DNA from: an uncultured Clostridium sp.
Lineage (GTDB): Bacteria > Bacillota > Clostridia > Lachnospirales > Lachnospiraceae
NCBI GenBank assembly: GCA_900551135.1
Contig: URUX01000038.1
Location: 1 to 17,057 of the forward strand
Direction: 5' to 3'
Length of the DNA: 17,057 bases
Both the position numbers and the translations under genes were made by a program. Positions 7,567-13,499 of this stretch are shown piece by piece; the stretch's first letter is position 1; the number at the start of each line of letters is the position of its first letter. The notes under the pieces were generated by a model. The model did not search any database and was not told the origin of the DNA. It saw only the letters and a list, made by a program, of their open reading frames with translations.

Positions 7567-8901
7567 TTATCCCAGTGTAACTTTTATAACAGTACCGTCA
7601 CATGGTTTTAACGAAATGGTAAGCTTATTATCTGTAACCGGAATCACGGCGCCGGAAAGCATATCCGTAACCTGTGCAGCATGATTTGGGACAGGTACGG
7701 TGACAGAAGCGTCCTGCTCATCATTATTAACAGCAGTAATGATAACAGAATGCTGACCGTGCCGGGCGAAAGCATATTGTCTGTTGGTCAGAAACAATTC
7801 CTCGTAACGGCCATGGTGAAGAGCCTCCTCTGCAGAGTGTATATTGGCAAGCAGAGCGATTTGATCGGTCAGCTTACAATGGAGGGAATCCGCATCGGAG
7901 ATGGAAATAGCGGGACGCAGTTCATCATCGCTCCATTTGGTACGCTGTCCGGTAATTGCCCATTCACCTCCATAGTAGACAGAGGGAATGCCAGGCAGGG
8001 TAAACAGACACAGATAGACAGGAAACAGGTGCTCTTTGTTGCGAAGCTTACTGGCAATCCGGTCTTCGTCATGGTTGTCTACAAATGTGTATAAATCCCG
8101 GCCGATGGATTCCAAACGCCGGACATTGTGGGCGATTTCAAAAAAGTTGTGATCATTAAATCCAGAGTAAATGCTTTTGTGCAGTTCATAGTTTGTAACG
8201 GAATGAAGCATGTTGTCATTGACCCAGCGGGAATAATCACCGTGGATGACTTCGCCCATAAGCCAGAAATCATTTTTCATAGTCCGGGTATACTGACGAA
8301 GTTCCTGCATAAAGCCAAAGTCCAGAACATTGGCACAGTCCAGACGGATACCGTCAATATCAAACTCATCAGTCCAGAACTGAACTACTCCAAGAAGGTA
8401 AGACTTAACGGCAGGATTGCAGAGATTTAAGGCGGGAAGGATAGCGTGACCCTGCCACGCTTCATAACTGAATGGATCGCCCAAAGGACTGCCCCAGCTG
8501 AAGTTAACTCCTTTATACCAGTCTTTATAAGGGGAGTCCCATTTCTTTTCCTGAATGTCTTTGAATGCAAAAAATTCTCTGCCAGTATGGTTAAAAACGC
8601 CGTCTACAACTACTTTAATTCCTGATTCATGACAGAGGCGGACAAATTCTTTGAAATCGGAGTTATCACCCAGACGACGATCGATGGTCTTGTAGTCACG
8701 TGTGTCATAACCATGGGAGCTGGACTCAAATAAAGGCCCTATATAGACGGCTCCGCAGTTTAAAGCTTGAATATGGGGAATCCACTGCATTAATTCCTGA
8801 AAGCGGTGGACGGTTTGTTCATTGTGATTTTCTTTTGGTGCACCTGTCATTCCTAAAGGGTACATATGGTAAAATACACAGTCTTCATACCAAGTACTCA
8901 T
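7567..8901 (-). CDS. GH13 alpha-amylase-family glycoside hydrolase
   Basis: A 444-residue glycosidase with all four GH13 regions: VVDGVFNHTG (97-106), GIRLDCAN with nucleophile Asp188, LMGEVIHGD with acid/base Glu217, and FVDNHDEDR with Asp278. The barrel begins within the first 10 residues (YEDCVFYHMYPLG), so there is no signal peptide and no N-terminal carbohydrate module. The enzyme is therefore probably cytoplasmic and acts on imported maltodextrins, cyclodextrins or glycogen-derived oligosaccharides. A short beta domain ends the protein. AGGAGG lies 9 nt before the ATG. Being directly upstream of glgB, it probably trims or remodels the same alpha-glucan pool. The specificity (maltogenic amylase, cyclomaltodextrinase, alpha-glucosidase or oligo-1,6-glucosidase) cannot be fixed by eye. 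Confidence 0.93.
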   Translation of the reverse strand: MSTWYEDCVFYHMYPLGMTGAPKENHNEQTVHRFQELMQWIPHIQALNCGAVYIGPLFESSSHGYDTRDYKTIDRRLGDNSDFKEFVRLCHESGIKVVVDGVFNHTGREFFAFKDIQEKKWDSPYKDWYKGVNFSWGSPLGDPFSYEAWQGHAILPALNLCNPAVKSYLLGVVQFWTDEFDIDGIRLDCANVLDFGFMQELRQYTRTMKNDFWLMGEVIHGDYSRWVNDNMLHSVTNYELHKSIYSGFNDHNFFEIAHNVRRLESIGRDLYTFVDNHDEDRIASKLRNKEHLFPVYLCLFTLPGIPSVYYGGEWAITGQRTKWSDDELRPAISISDADSLHCKLTDQIALLANIHSAEEALHHGRYEELFLTNRQYAFARHGQHSVIITAVNNDEQDASVTVPVPNHAAQVTDMLSGAVIPVTDNKLTISLKPCDGTVIKVTLG

Positions 8902-8940
8902 GGTACTAATCCTCCTGATTATTATGCGCTCCAGAATATG

Positions 8941-9159
8941 TTAAGTCAGTTCCTGACTTTTAAAACGTCTTAAAAGAAACTGATAGCGAAGCTGGGCGGC
9001 ATTTAATTCATATATATAACAGTCAATAAGAGTAGGATCAACGACCTGCTCAAAATGGTTTTGTGCAGCCTGAATGGCCTGTTTGCTGTGCTCGATTTCC
9101 CTTCTCAGTTTTTTTGCCTCAGGGGAAAGGGGCAGGACTTTTTTCCGTACACGAATCAT
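8941..9159 (-). CDS. Small DUF2508-like protein
   Basis: A 72-residue basic, mostly helical protein of unknown function. The N-terminal RVRKKV is followed by a helix (about 13-38) and the segment DPTLIDCYIYELNAAQLRY (41-59), close to the pattern I associate with DUF2508 (B. subtilis YaaL-like) proteins. No membrane segment or catalytic motif is visible. GGGAG lies 8 nt before the ATG. The gene sits 52 bp after the ArsR-type gene and 39 bp before the GH13 hydrolase gene, apparently inside the operon. An inverted repeat at 9171-9200 abuts its ribosome site. The family link is from memory of the pattern, and the role in an alpha-glucan operon is unknown. Confidence 0.75.
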   Translation of the reverse strand: MIRVRKKVLPLSPEAKKLRREIEHSKQAIQAAQNHFEQVVDPTLIDCYIYELNAAQLRYQFLLRRFKSQELT

Positions 9160-9170
9160 TGTATCATCTC

Positions 9171-9200
9171 CCAGATATTGTTAGAGGTTAGTATATCTGG
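9171..9200 (-). repeat. Inverted repeat abutting the ribosome site of the DUF2508-like gene
   Basis: CCAGATAT (9171-9178) and ATATCTGG (9193-9200) form an 8-bp perfect inverted repeat with a 14-nt loop, in the 52-bp gap after the ArsR-type gene. In the minus-strand RNA the second arm runs directly into the GGGAG ribosome site, so folding could limit access to it. No U tract follows, so it is not a classical terminator. Confidence 0.45.
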
Positions 9201-9211
9201 AAAATGGAAAA

Positions 9212-9574
9212 TTATTCATCCGCAGACGGAGATGGCGGAAAACCGGCCTGGTACAGAAGAATACGCTGGAGCGTTCGTCCGAAGTCCATTAACTGACGGG
9301 TAGTTTCTTCAATAGTCAGATAATAGTAATTGGCAGTACCTTCCTGGCGGGAATCAACCATTCCTGCATCTTTTAAAATTTTTAAATGGTGAGAAACAGC
9401 GGGACGGGACAGATTGGTCTTTTTCGTTATTTCATTTACGTTCAGCCCCTTTTGATTGGGAAAAGAAGCGCTGGAGAGAGCTTCTACAATGCCCAGGCGG
9501 ACTTCATCCCCCAGAGCAATAAAAAGAGGCATGCAATTGTGAAACTGTTTTTTTAAATCCTGATTTTCAGACAA
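9212..9574 (-). CDS. ArsR-family winged-helix transcriptional regulator
   Basis: A 120-residue ArsR/SmtB-fold DNA-binding protein. LFIALGDEVRLGIVEAL (17-33) is the typical first helix pair, NVNEITKKTNLSRPAVSHHLKIL (45-67) the helix-turn-helix, and DSRQEGTANYYYLT (74-87) the wing. The only cysteine is Cys14 and the ELxVCDL metal motif of helix 3 is absent, so this is unlikely to be an arsenic or metal sensor. The start is TTG at 9574, chosen because AGGAGG lies 5 nt upstream. It is the first gene of the operon leading to the GH13 hydrolase and glgB, and two inverted repeats in its promoter suggest autorepression. The effector is unknown. Confidence 0.92.
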   Translation of the reverse strand: MSENQDLKKQFHNCMPLFIALGDEVRLGIVEALSSASFPNQKGLNVNEITKKTNLSRPAVSHHLKILKDAGMVDSRQEGTANYYYLTIEETTRQLMDFGRTLQRILLYQAGFPPSPSADE

Positions 9575-9588
9575 GGGGGCCTCCTTTG

Positions 9589-9604
9589 GTTTAAAAACTT
9601 AAAC
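9589..9604. promoter_or_regulatory. 16-bp inverted repeat downstream of the arsR-type promoter, possible operator
   Basis: GTTTAA (9589-9594) and TTAAAC (9599-9604) form a perfect 6-bp inverted repeat with a 4-nt spacer. It lies around the expected start of transcription of the ArsR-type gene and before its ribosome site, a common position for an autorepressor site. Confidence 0.35.
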
Positions 9605-9611
9605 TAAGCAC

Positions 9612-9640
9612 ATTTTACCACTGACAGGAGTGCCAGTCAA
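9612..9640 (-). promoter_or_regulatory. Promoter of the ArsR/alpha-glucan operon
   Basis: On the minus strand TTGACT (9640-9635) is followed 17 bp later by TAAAAT (9617-9612). Transcription would start near 9605 and read through the ArsR-type gene and on to glgB; no terminator is visible in the small gaps between those genes. Confidence 0.75.
9620..9637. promoter_or_regulatory. 18-bp imperfect palindrome in the promoter spacer, possible operator
   Basis: ACTGACA (9620-9626) and TGCCAGT (9631-9637) form an inverted repeat with one mismatch in seven and a 4-nt centre. It occupies the spacer between the -35 and -10 boxes, overlapping the -35. A dimer bound here would block RNA polymerase, so it is the better of two operator candidates for the ArsR-type protein. 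Confidence 0.45.
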
Positions 9641-9684
9641 TGAAAAAGTGTACAAAACACACAAAAAAATATTAAAAATAGGGC

Positions 9685-9713
9685 TTGACAAAATGGATTT
9701 TAAGGAGCATAAT
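9685..9713 (+). promoter_or_regulatory. Promoter of the Tad pilus operon
   Basis: TTGACA (9685-9690) is followed by a 17-bp spacer and CATAAT (9708-9713), giving a start near 9720. It diverges from the ArsR-type promoter; the -35 boxes are 44 bp apart. No other good promoter was noticed before the end of the window, so it probably drives the whole pilus operon. Confidence 0.7.
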
Positions 9714-9719
9714 AAGCAT

Positions 9720-9882
9720 CACCATCTCAAAACGCCAATCGCAATCGCAAAATCTAAGGCGTGTGGTACTATCATTTTAACCGCAGCAATGTCAGGCGGT
9801 TCGGTCCAAATCGGGCAGGTTTCATGTTGATATTTAATTGTTAATACAGAGAAGATCTGTAGGATTTTGAAAAGGAGGATAT
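9720..9882 (+). promoter_or_regulatory. Leader of the tad operon with three hairpins
   Basis: About 150-160 nt separate the predicted start of transcription from the first pilus gene. Three hairpins can be drawn: ACGCC/GGCGT (9732-9736 with 9758-9762), AACCGC/GCGGTT (9779-9784 with 9796-9801) and TACAGA/TCTGTA (9845-9850 with 9856-9861). The last ends 10 bases before the ribosome site AAGGAGG (9872-9878). I compared it by eye with c-di-GMP-I and -II, T-box and fluoride classes and saw no match. A regulatory leader is plausible but unproven. Confidence 0.35.
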
Positions 9883-10397
9883 ATGGGGATTATTTAACTT
9901 TTGCAGCAGGAACGATGCTGGCAGGTGCAGCAGCCTGGGATTTTTGGACGCACAGGATTCCAAACTGGTGGCTGTTATTCTGGCTGATACAGATTTTGCT
10001 TCCATTTTCTGAAACAGGATGGAGTATGCTGATTCAGTTTTTTACGAGCATTGTTCTGGCAATACTGGCAACAGGTATTGGCTTCTTTTTCCGTTTCATT
10101 GGCGCAGGTGACTGCAAATTAATAGCGCTTATGTGCGGATATCTGGGAATCGGCAGAGGCTTTCGGGCTGTTTGTGCCGGATTTATCATCGGAGCTGTAT
10201 GGTCATTTGGCAAACTGGTTTATTACAGGCAGGCCAGACAGCGTCTTTCTTATTTATCAGCCTGGTTCAGGCAGAGTATTCAGGAACAAAAAAGAATTCC
10301 ATATTTTCAAAGGGACAGAGATGGGGAGAAGGAGGTAATTCCTTTGTCAGTCTGCTTTCTGGGTGGTTTCATTTTTACTGTGCTTTTGGGAATGTAG
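9867..10397 (+). CDS. tadV: Prepilin peptidase, A24 family (TadV/CpaA type)
   Basis: A 176-residue polytopic membrane aspartyl protease that removes the leader from prepilins. The two catalytic aspartates are Asp25 in AAAWDFWTHRIPNW and Asp82 in FIGAGDCKL. Hydrophobic segments lie near 10-24, 34-47, 53-76, 84-95, 101-119 and 159-175. The length fits the short CpaA/TadV class lacking the N-methylase domain. The start is odd: the open frame can begin at TTG 9867, which has no good ribosome site, or at ATG 9915, which removes most of the first hydrophobic segment. The strong AAGGAGG (9872-9878) points to ATG 9883, which is out of frame by one base and stops after four codons (MGII). One extra G in the G run at 9885-9888 would give a normal MGDYLTF start. 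It is the first gene of the pilus operon, 25 bp before the TadZ-like gene. Confidence 0.85.
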   Translation: MKRRIYGDYLTFAAGTMLAGAAAWDFWTHRIPNWWLLFWLIQILLPFSETGWSMLIQFFTSIVLAILATGIGFFFRFIGAGDCKLIALMCGYLGIGRGFRAVCAGFIIGAVWSFGKLVYYRQARQRLSYLSAWFRQSIQEQKRIPYFQRDRDGEKEVIPLSVCFLGGFIFTVLLGM

Positions 10398-10422
10398 GTA
10401 ATATTTACTGGGGAGAAAAATT

Positions 10423-11430
10423 ATGAAACGAGTGATTGCAGTTTATGATCTGGACCCGTTTTATGCAGATCGTTTCGCAAAAGTGGCAAATCAAAAGGAA
10501 ACAGTACCATTTACAATAATCGCATTTACCTCCATTGAGCGCTTAAGCGCTTATATGGAAGAAAATCCGGTAGAGATTTTGCTGGTGGATATATGTGCGC
10601 TGGATTTGGTCAGAGATTTACCTGCAAGACAGATATTTACGCTGACAGATGGAGAGTTTGTGGCAGTGGAGGAGGGATTTCCCAATATTTATAAATATCA
10701 GTCAGCAGATGGGATTTTAAGAGAAGTTATGGCGGGTTACCATGTGGAAGCGGATCAGGAACTGGCTCCGGTTGGAAAACCAAGCTGCCTGATAGGGGTC
10801 TATTCTCCTGTAAACAGGTGTTTCAAAACATCCTTTTGTTTGTCCATGGGACAAATTATATCAAAAGAGCAGAAGGTTCTGTATTTGAATCTGGAAGACT
10901 GCTCGTCACTTTCAAAGTTAATGCCGGAAAGTTTTAAAGGAGATTTGTCAGATGCCTTTTATTATTACCAGCAGGGACTGTATAACTGGGTAAAAATGGC
11001 CACAATGGTTTATACCTGGGGAACATTGGATTATATTGCGCCAGCCAGGTATCCAGAAGATTTATCTCAGATGAGTTCCGGCCAGGTAGCAGAATTTCTG
11101 GAATGTATAGCAGGGGAAGGAGTATATGACGTCATAATTGTGGACATAGGCCAGTATGGAAGGCTGGCGGCAGATATTTTAGATGTATGCCGTGTTGTTT
11201 ATATGCCGGTTCGGGAAGATGGTATTTCAAAATTAAAAATAGAGGTGTTTGAAGATTACCTGGAGGCATCGGGGAGAAAAAGGCTGAAAGACAGAATCCA
11301 AAAGCTGAAATTACCATCCTCCGATTATCGAATTCGGGGAGAACATTATCTGGAGCAGCTTATGTGGGGAGAAATGGGGGATTATGTACGGCAATTATTA
11401 AAAGGGAAGACGGAGTGGAATCTGGTATAA
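10423..11430 (+). CDS. tadZ: TadZ/CpaE-like pilus localisation ATPase
   Basis: A 335-residue protein with a receiver-like N-terminal domain (about 1-105; Asp9 and Asp11 in YDLDPFY, Asp56 in ILLVDIC) and a ParA/MinD-type domain (about 120-330). The P loop is degenerate: YSPVNRCFKTS (127-137) keeps Lys135-Thr136 but lacks the usual glycines. A Walker B-like YDVIIVDIG (235-243, Asp241) is present. TadZ/CpaE proteins place the Tad machinery at a cell site, and an atypical ATPase site is known for the Eubacterium rectale TadZ. The ATG has GGGGAG 7 nt upstream. It sits between the prepilin peptidase and CpaF genes, the standard tad order. Whether it hydrolyses ATP or its receiver is phosphorylated cannot be told. 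Confidence 0.88.
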   Translation: MKRVIAVYDLDPFYADRFAKVANQKETVPFTIIAFTSIERLSAYMEENPVEILLVDICALDLVRDLPARQIFTLTDGEFVAVEEGFPNIYKYQSADGILREVMAGYHVEADQELAPVGKPSCLIGVYSPVNRCFKTSFCLSMGQIISKEQKVLYLNLEDCSSLSKLMPESFKGDLSDAFYYYQQGLYNWVKMATMVYTWGTLDYIAPARYPEDLSQMSSGQVAEFLECIAGEGVYDVIIVDIGQYGRLAADILDVCRVVYMPVREDGISKLKIEVFEDYLEASGRKRLKDRIQKLKLPSSDYRIRGEHYLEQLMWGEMGDYVRQLLKGKTEWNLV

Positions 11431-12704
11431 GAAGGGAGTTGTTTGAAAATGCAGCAAGGATCCTGCGCTTAAAACTGGTGGAAATTTTACAGAGCAGGCC
11501 ATATATGACAGATGAAGAATTGAAAGAACTGATTAATGATGAAATCTTTCAATACGGACAGGAACAGTATCTGCCTCTGGCAGCCAGGGAACGTCTGGCA
11601 CAGAGATTGTTTGATTCGTTTCGGCGTTTGGATATTTTGCAGGAACTGGTAGATGATCCGTCGGTAACTGAAATTATGGTAAATGGAACAGATCACATAT
11701 TTATCGAAAAAAATGGAATGGTTCAGGAGTGGGCAAACCGTTTTGAAACGGAAGAACAGCTGGAAGACATGATCCAGCAGATTGTCAGCAGAGTAAACAG
11801 AATGGTAAATGCCTCCCGTCCCATTGCAGATGCCCGTCTGGAAGACGGTTCCCGGGTACATATTGTACTGCCGCCGGCTGCTTTAGACGGCCCGGCTGTT
11901 ACAATCCGAAAGTTTCCAGAGCCAATGACAATTACAAAACTAATTAAATATGGAACGATTACAGAAGAGGCAGTGGCTTTTTTAGAAAAGCTGATAATTT
12001 CAGGATATAACATTTTTATATGCGGCGGAACGAATTCTGGAAAGAGTACATTTTTAAATGCGTTATCATCGTTTATTCCGTCGGATGAACGCATTGTAAC
12101 CATTGAGGATTCAGCGGAACTTCAGATCCAGCAGATTCCAAACCTTGTCCGCCTGGAAACCCGAAATGCCAACGGAGAAGGAGAGGGGGAGATAACGATT
12201 CGGGATTTAATAAAGGCATCGCTTAGAATGAATCCCAGCAGAATAATTGTAGGTGAAGTCCGGGGAGGAGAGGCGCTGGAAATGCTCCAGGCTATGAATA
12301 CAGGACATGATGGAAGTATGTCTACAGGGCATGGAAATAGTCCCAGAGACATGTTGTCCCGTTTAGAAACGATGGTGCTTATGGCGGCAGAGATTCCTCT
12401 CCAGGCAGTTCGAAGTCAGATAAGCGCGGCAATTGATATTTTAATTCATTTAGGAAGGCTTCGGGACAGAAGCAGGAAAGTTTTAATGATTGCAGAGGTT
12501 GGAGGGATGGAAAATGGAGAAATCCGGCTTAACCCGATTTATGAATTCAGGGAAACAGTCAGGAAAGAGATTGTCAGCCGGGAAGCGGCGGGAAGCCGGG
12601 CGGCAAGGCAGAACCATAATGCCTGTAAGGTGGAAGGGAGGCTGGAAAAGGTGGGAGACCTGCAAAACAGGGACAAGCTTATGTCAGCAGGCTGTCAATT
12701 ATGA
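11415..12704 (+). CDS. cpaF: TadA/CpaF-type pilus assembly ATPase
   Basis: A 429-residue hexameric secretion ATPase of the TadA/VirB11-like group that powers Tad pilus assembly at the membrane. Numbered from this start, an N-terminal domain (about 1-160, including VTEIMVNG) leads to the ATPase core: Walker A GGTNSGKST (204-212), Asp box TIEDSAEL (229-236), Walker B RIIVGEVRGGEA (276-287) and His box NTGHDGSMSTGHG (295-307). The C-terminal V.GRLEKVGDL....KLMSAG matches the usual CpaF ending, so the protein is complete. I chose GTG at 11415 because AAAGGGA lies 7 nt upstream; it overlaps tadZ by 16 nt. An ATG at 11364 is in frame but its ribosome site is too close, and it would overlap tadZ by 67 nt. 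The tight overlap suggests translational coupling. Confidence 0.95.
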   Translation: MESGIRRELFENAARILRLKLVEILQSRPYMTDEELKELINDEIFQYGQEQYLPLAARERLAQRLFDSFRRLDILQELVDDPSVTEIMVNGTDHIFIEKNGMVQEWANRFETEEQLEDMIQQIVSRVNRMVNASRPIADARLEDGSRVHIVLPPAALDGPAVTIRKFPEPMTITKLIKYGTITEEAVAFLEKLIISGYNIFICGGTNSGKSTFLNALSSFIPSDERIVTIEDSAELQIQQIPNLVRLETRNANGEGEGEITIRDLIKASLRMNPSRIIVGEVRGGEALEMLQAMNTGHDGSMSTGHGNSPRDMLSRLETMVLMAAEIPLQAVRSQISAAIDILIHLGRLRDRSRKVLMIAEVGGMENGEIRLNPIYEFRETVRKEIVSREAAGSRAARQNHNACKVEGRLEKVGDLQNRDKLMSAGCQL

Positions 12705-13434
12705 GCAGTACCATTTGACATTCAAAGAATGGGGAATGTGGGCATTGGTGGGAACTGGGGCGTGTGGGGCAGTAGCGTATGTTTTTTACCGAAGTATAGT
12801 CGTATTTTTTGTTTTGCTGCCACTGGGATTTATGTATCCATTTTTTCATAAAAAAGAGTTATGCAGAAAAAGAAACGATCAGCTTAAAAGTCAGTTTAAG
12901 GAAGGAGTTTTAATCTTAGCGGCATTTTTAAGTGCAGGATATTCGGTAGAAAATGCACTGAAAGCCAGTGTAAATGAACTGGTTTTGCTTTATGGTTCTC
13001 AGGGGATGCTGGCAGGTGAATTTACCTGGATGGCGAAACAAATCAGCCTGAACAGTACGGCGGAACAGGTGCTGGAGGACTTTGCAAAGAGAAGCGGGAT
13101 AGAGGAAATACAAAGTTTTTCACAGGTTTTTGGAGTGGCAAAGCGCAGTGGGGGAGAACTGGTTTCCATTATGAACCAGACAGCAGATTCTATTCGGGAT
13201 AAGATACAGGTGCATGAAGAAATAAGGACAATGACGGCCTCTCGTCAGTTAGAACAAAGAATAATGAATCTGTTTCCGTTTTTAATGATTCTCTATATTG
13301 ATATGACATCACCTGGTTTTTTTGATTTGATGTATACCACAATGCTTGGGAGAATTCTAATGACGGGCTGTCTGGCAGTTTATATATTGGCCATCTGGCT
13401 TTCAAAGCGTATTTTAAACATAACGATACCATAA
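12619..13434 (+). CDS. tadB: Tad pilus platform protein, T2SS F family (TadB)
   Basis: An inner platform protein on which the CpaF motor acts. Numbered from ATG 12619 (271 residues), paired hydrophobic segments at about 38-58 and 60-76 precede a T2SSF domain (about 92-225; SAGYSVENALKAS at 105-117, AKRSGGELVSIMNQT at 174-188), and two C-terminal segments end it (about 216-230 and 243-262). The start is uncertain. The recognisable N-terminus is NYEQYHLTFKEW (27-38), preceded by codons that are not starts. ATG 12619 is the nearest but lies 86 nt inside cpaF and has only AAGG 10 nt upstream. ATG 12514 has a better GGAGGG site but would add a basic, low-complexity N-terminus lying wholly within cpaF. 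The classical ATGA overlap at 12701 is out of frame and stops after five codons. Confidence 0.85.
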   Translation: MPVRWKGGWKRWETCKTGTSLCQQAVNYEQYHLTFKEWGMWALVGTGACGAVAYVFYRSIVVFFVLLPLGFMYPFFHKKELCRKRNDQLKSQFKEGVLILAAFLSAGYSVENALKASVNELVLLYGSQGMLAGEFTWMAKQISLNSTAEQVLEDFAKRSGIEEIQSFSQVFGVAKRSGGELVSIMNQTADSIRDKIQVHEEIRTMTASRQLEQRIMNLFPFLMILYIDMTSPGFFDLMYTTMLGRILMTGCLAVYILAIWLSKRILNITIP

Positions 13435-13499
13435 CATTCGTATAGTCAGACCGGAAAGAGTTTTGGTAAATAATTTTCTTGCAGAAAGAAGGGCAGAAG

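Noticed and set aside
9630..9830. A 66-codon plus-strand ORF in the intergenic region before the pilus operon
   Set aside because: It begins upstream of the pilus promoter, has no ribosome site, no family resemblance, and runs through the promoter and leader hairpins.
9789..9830. A 13-codon leader peptide (MSGGSVQIGQVSC) in the tad leader
   Set aside because: No ribosome site precedes it and it has no run of regulatory codons.
11364..11414. Longer N-terminus for CpaF from ATG 11364
   Set aside because: The GGGGAG before it is only 2 nt from the ATG and the extension lies inside tadZ; GTG 11415 is better placed. It cannot be fully excluded.
13479..13499. TTG start adding seven residues to the TadC-like protein
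   Set aside because: No ribosome site precedes it, whereas GTG 13500 has AGAAGGG 6 nt upstream and gives a normal signal anchor.
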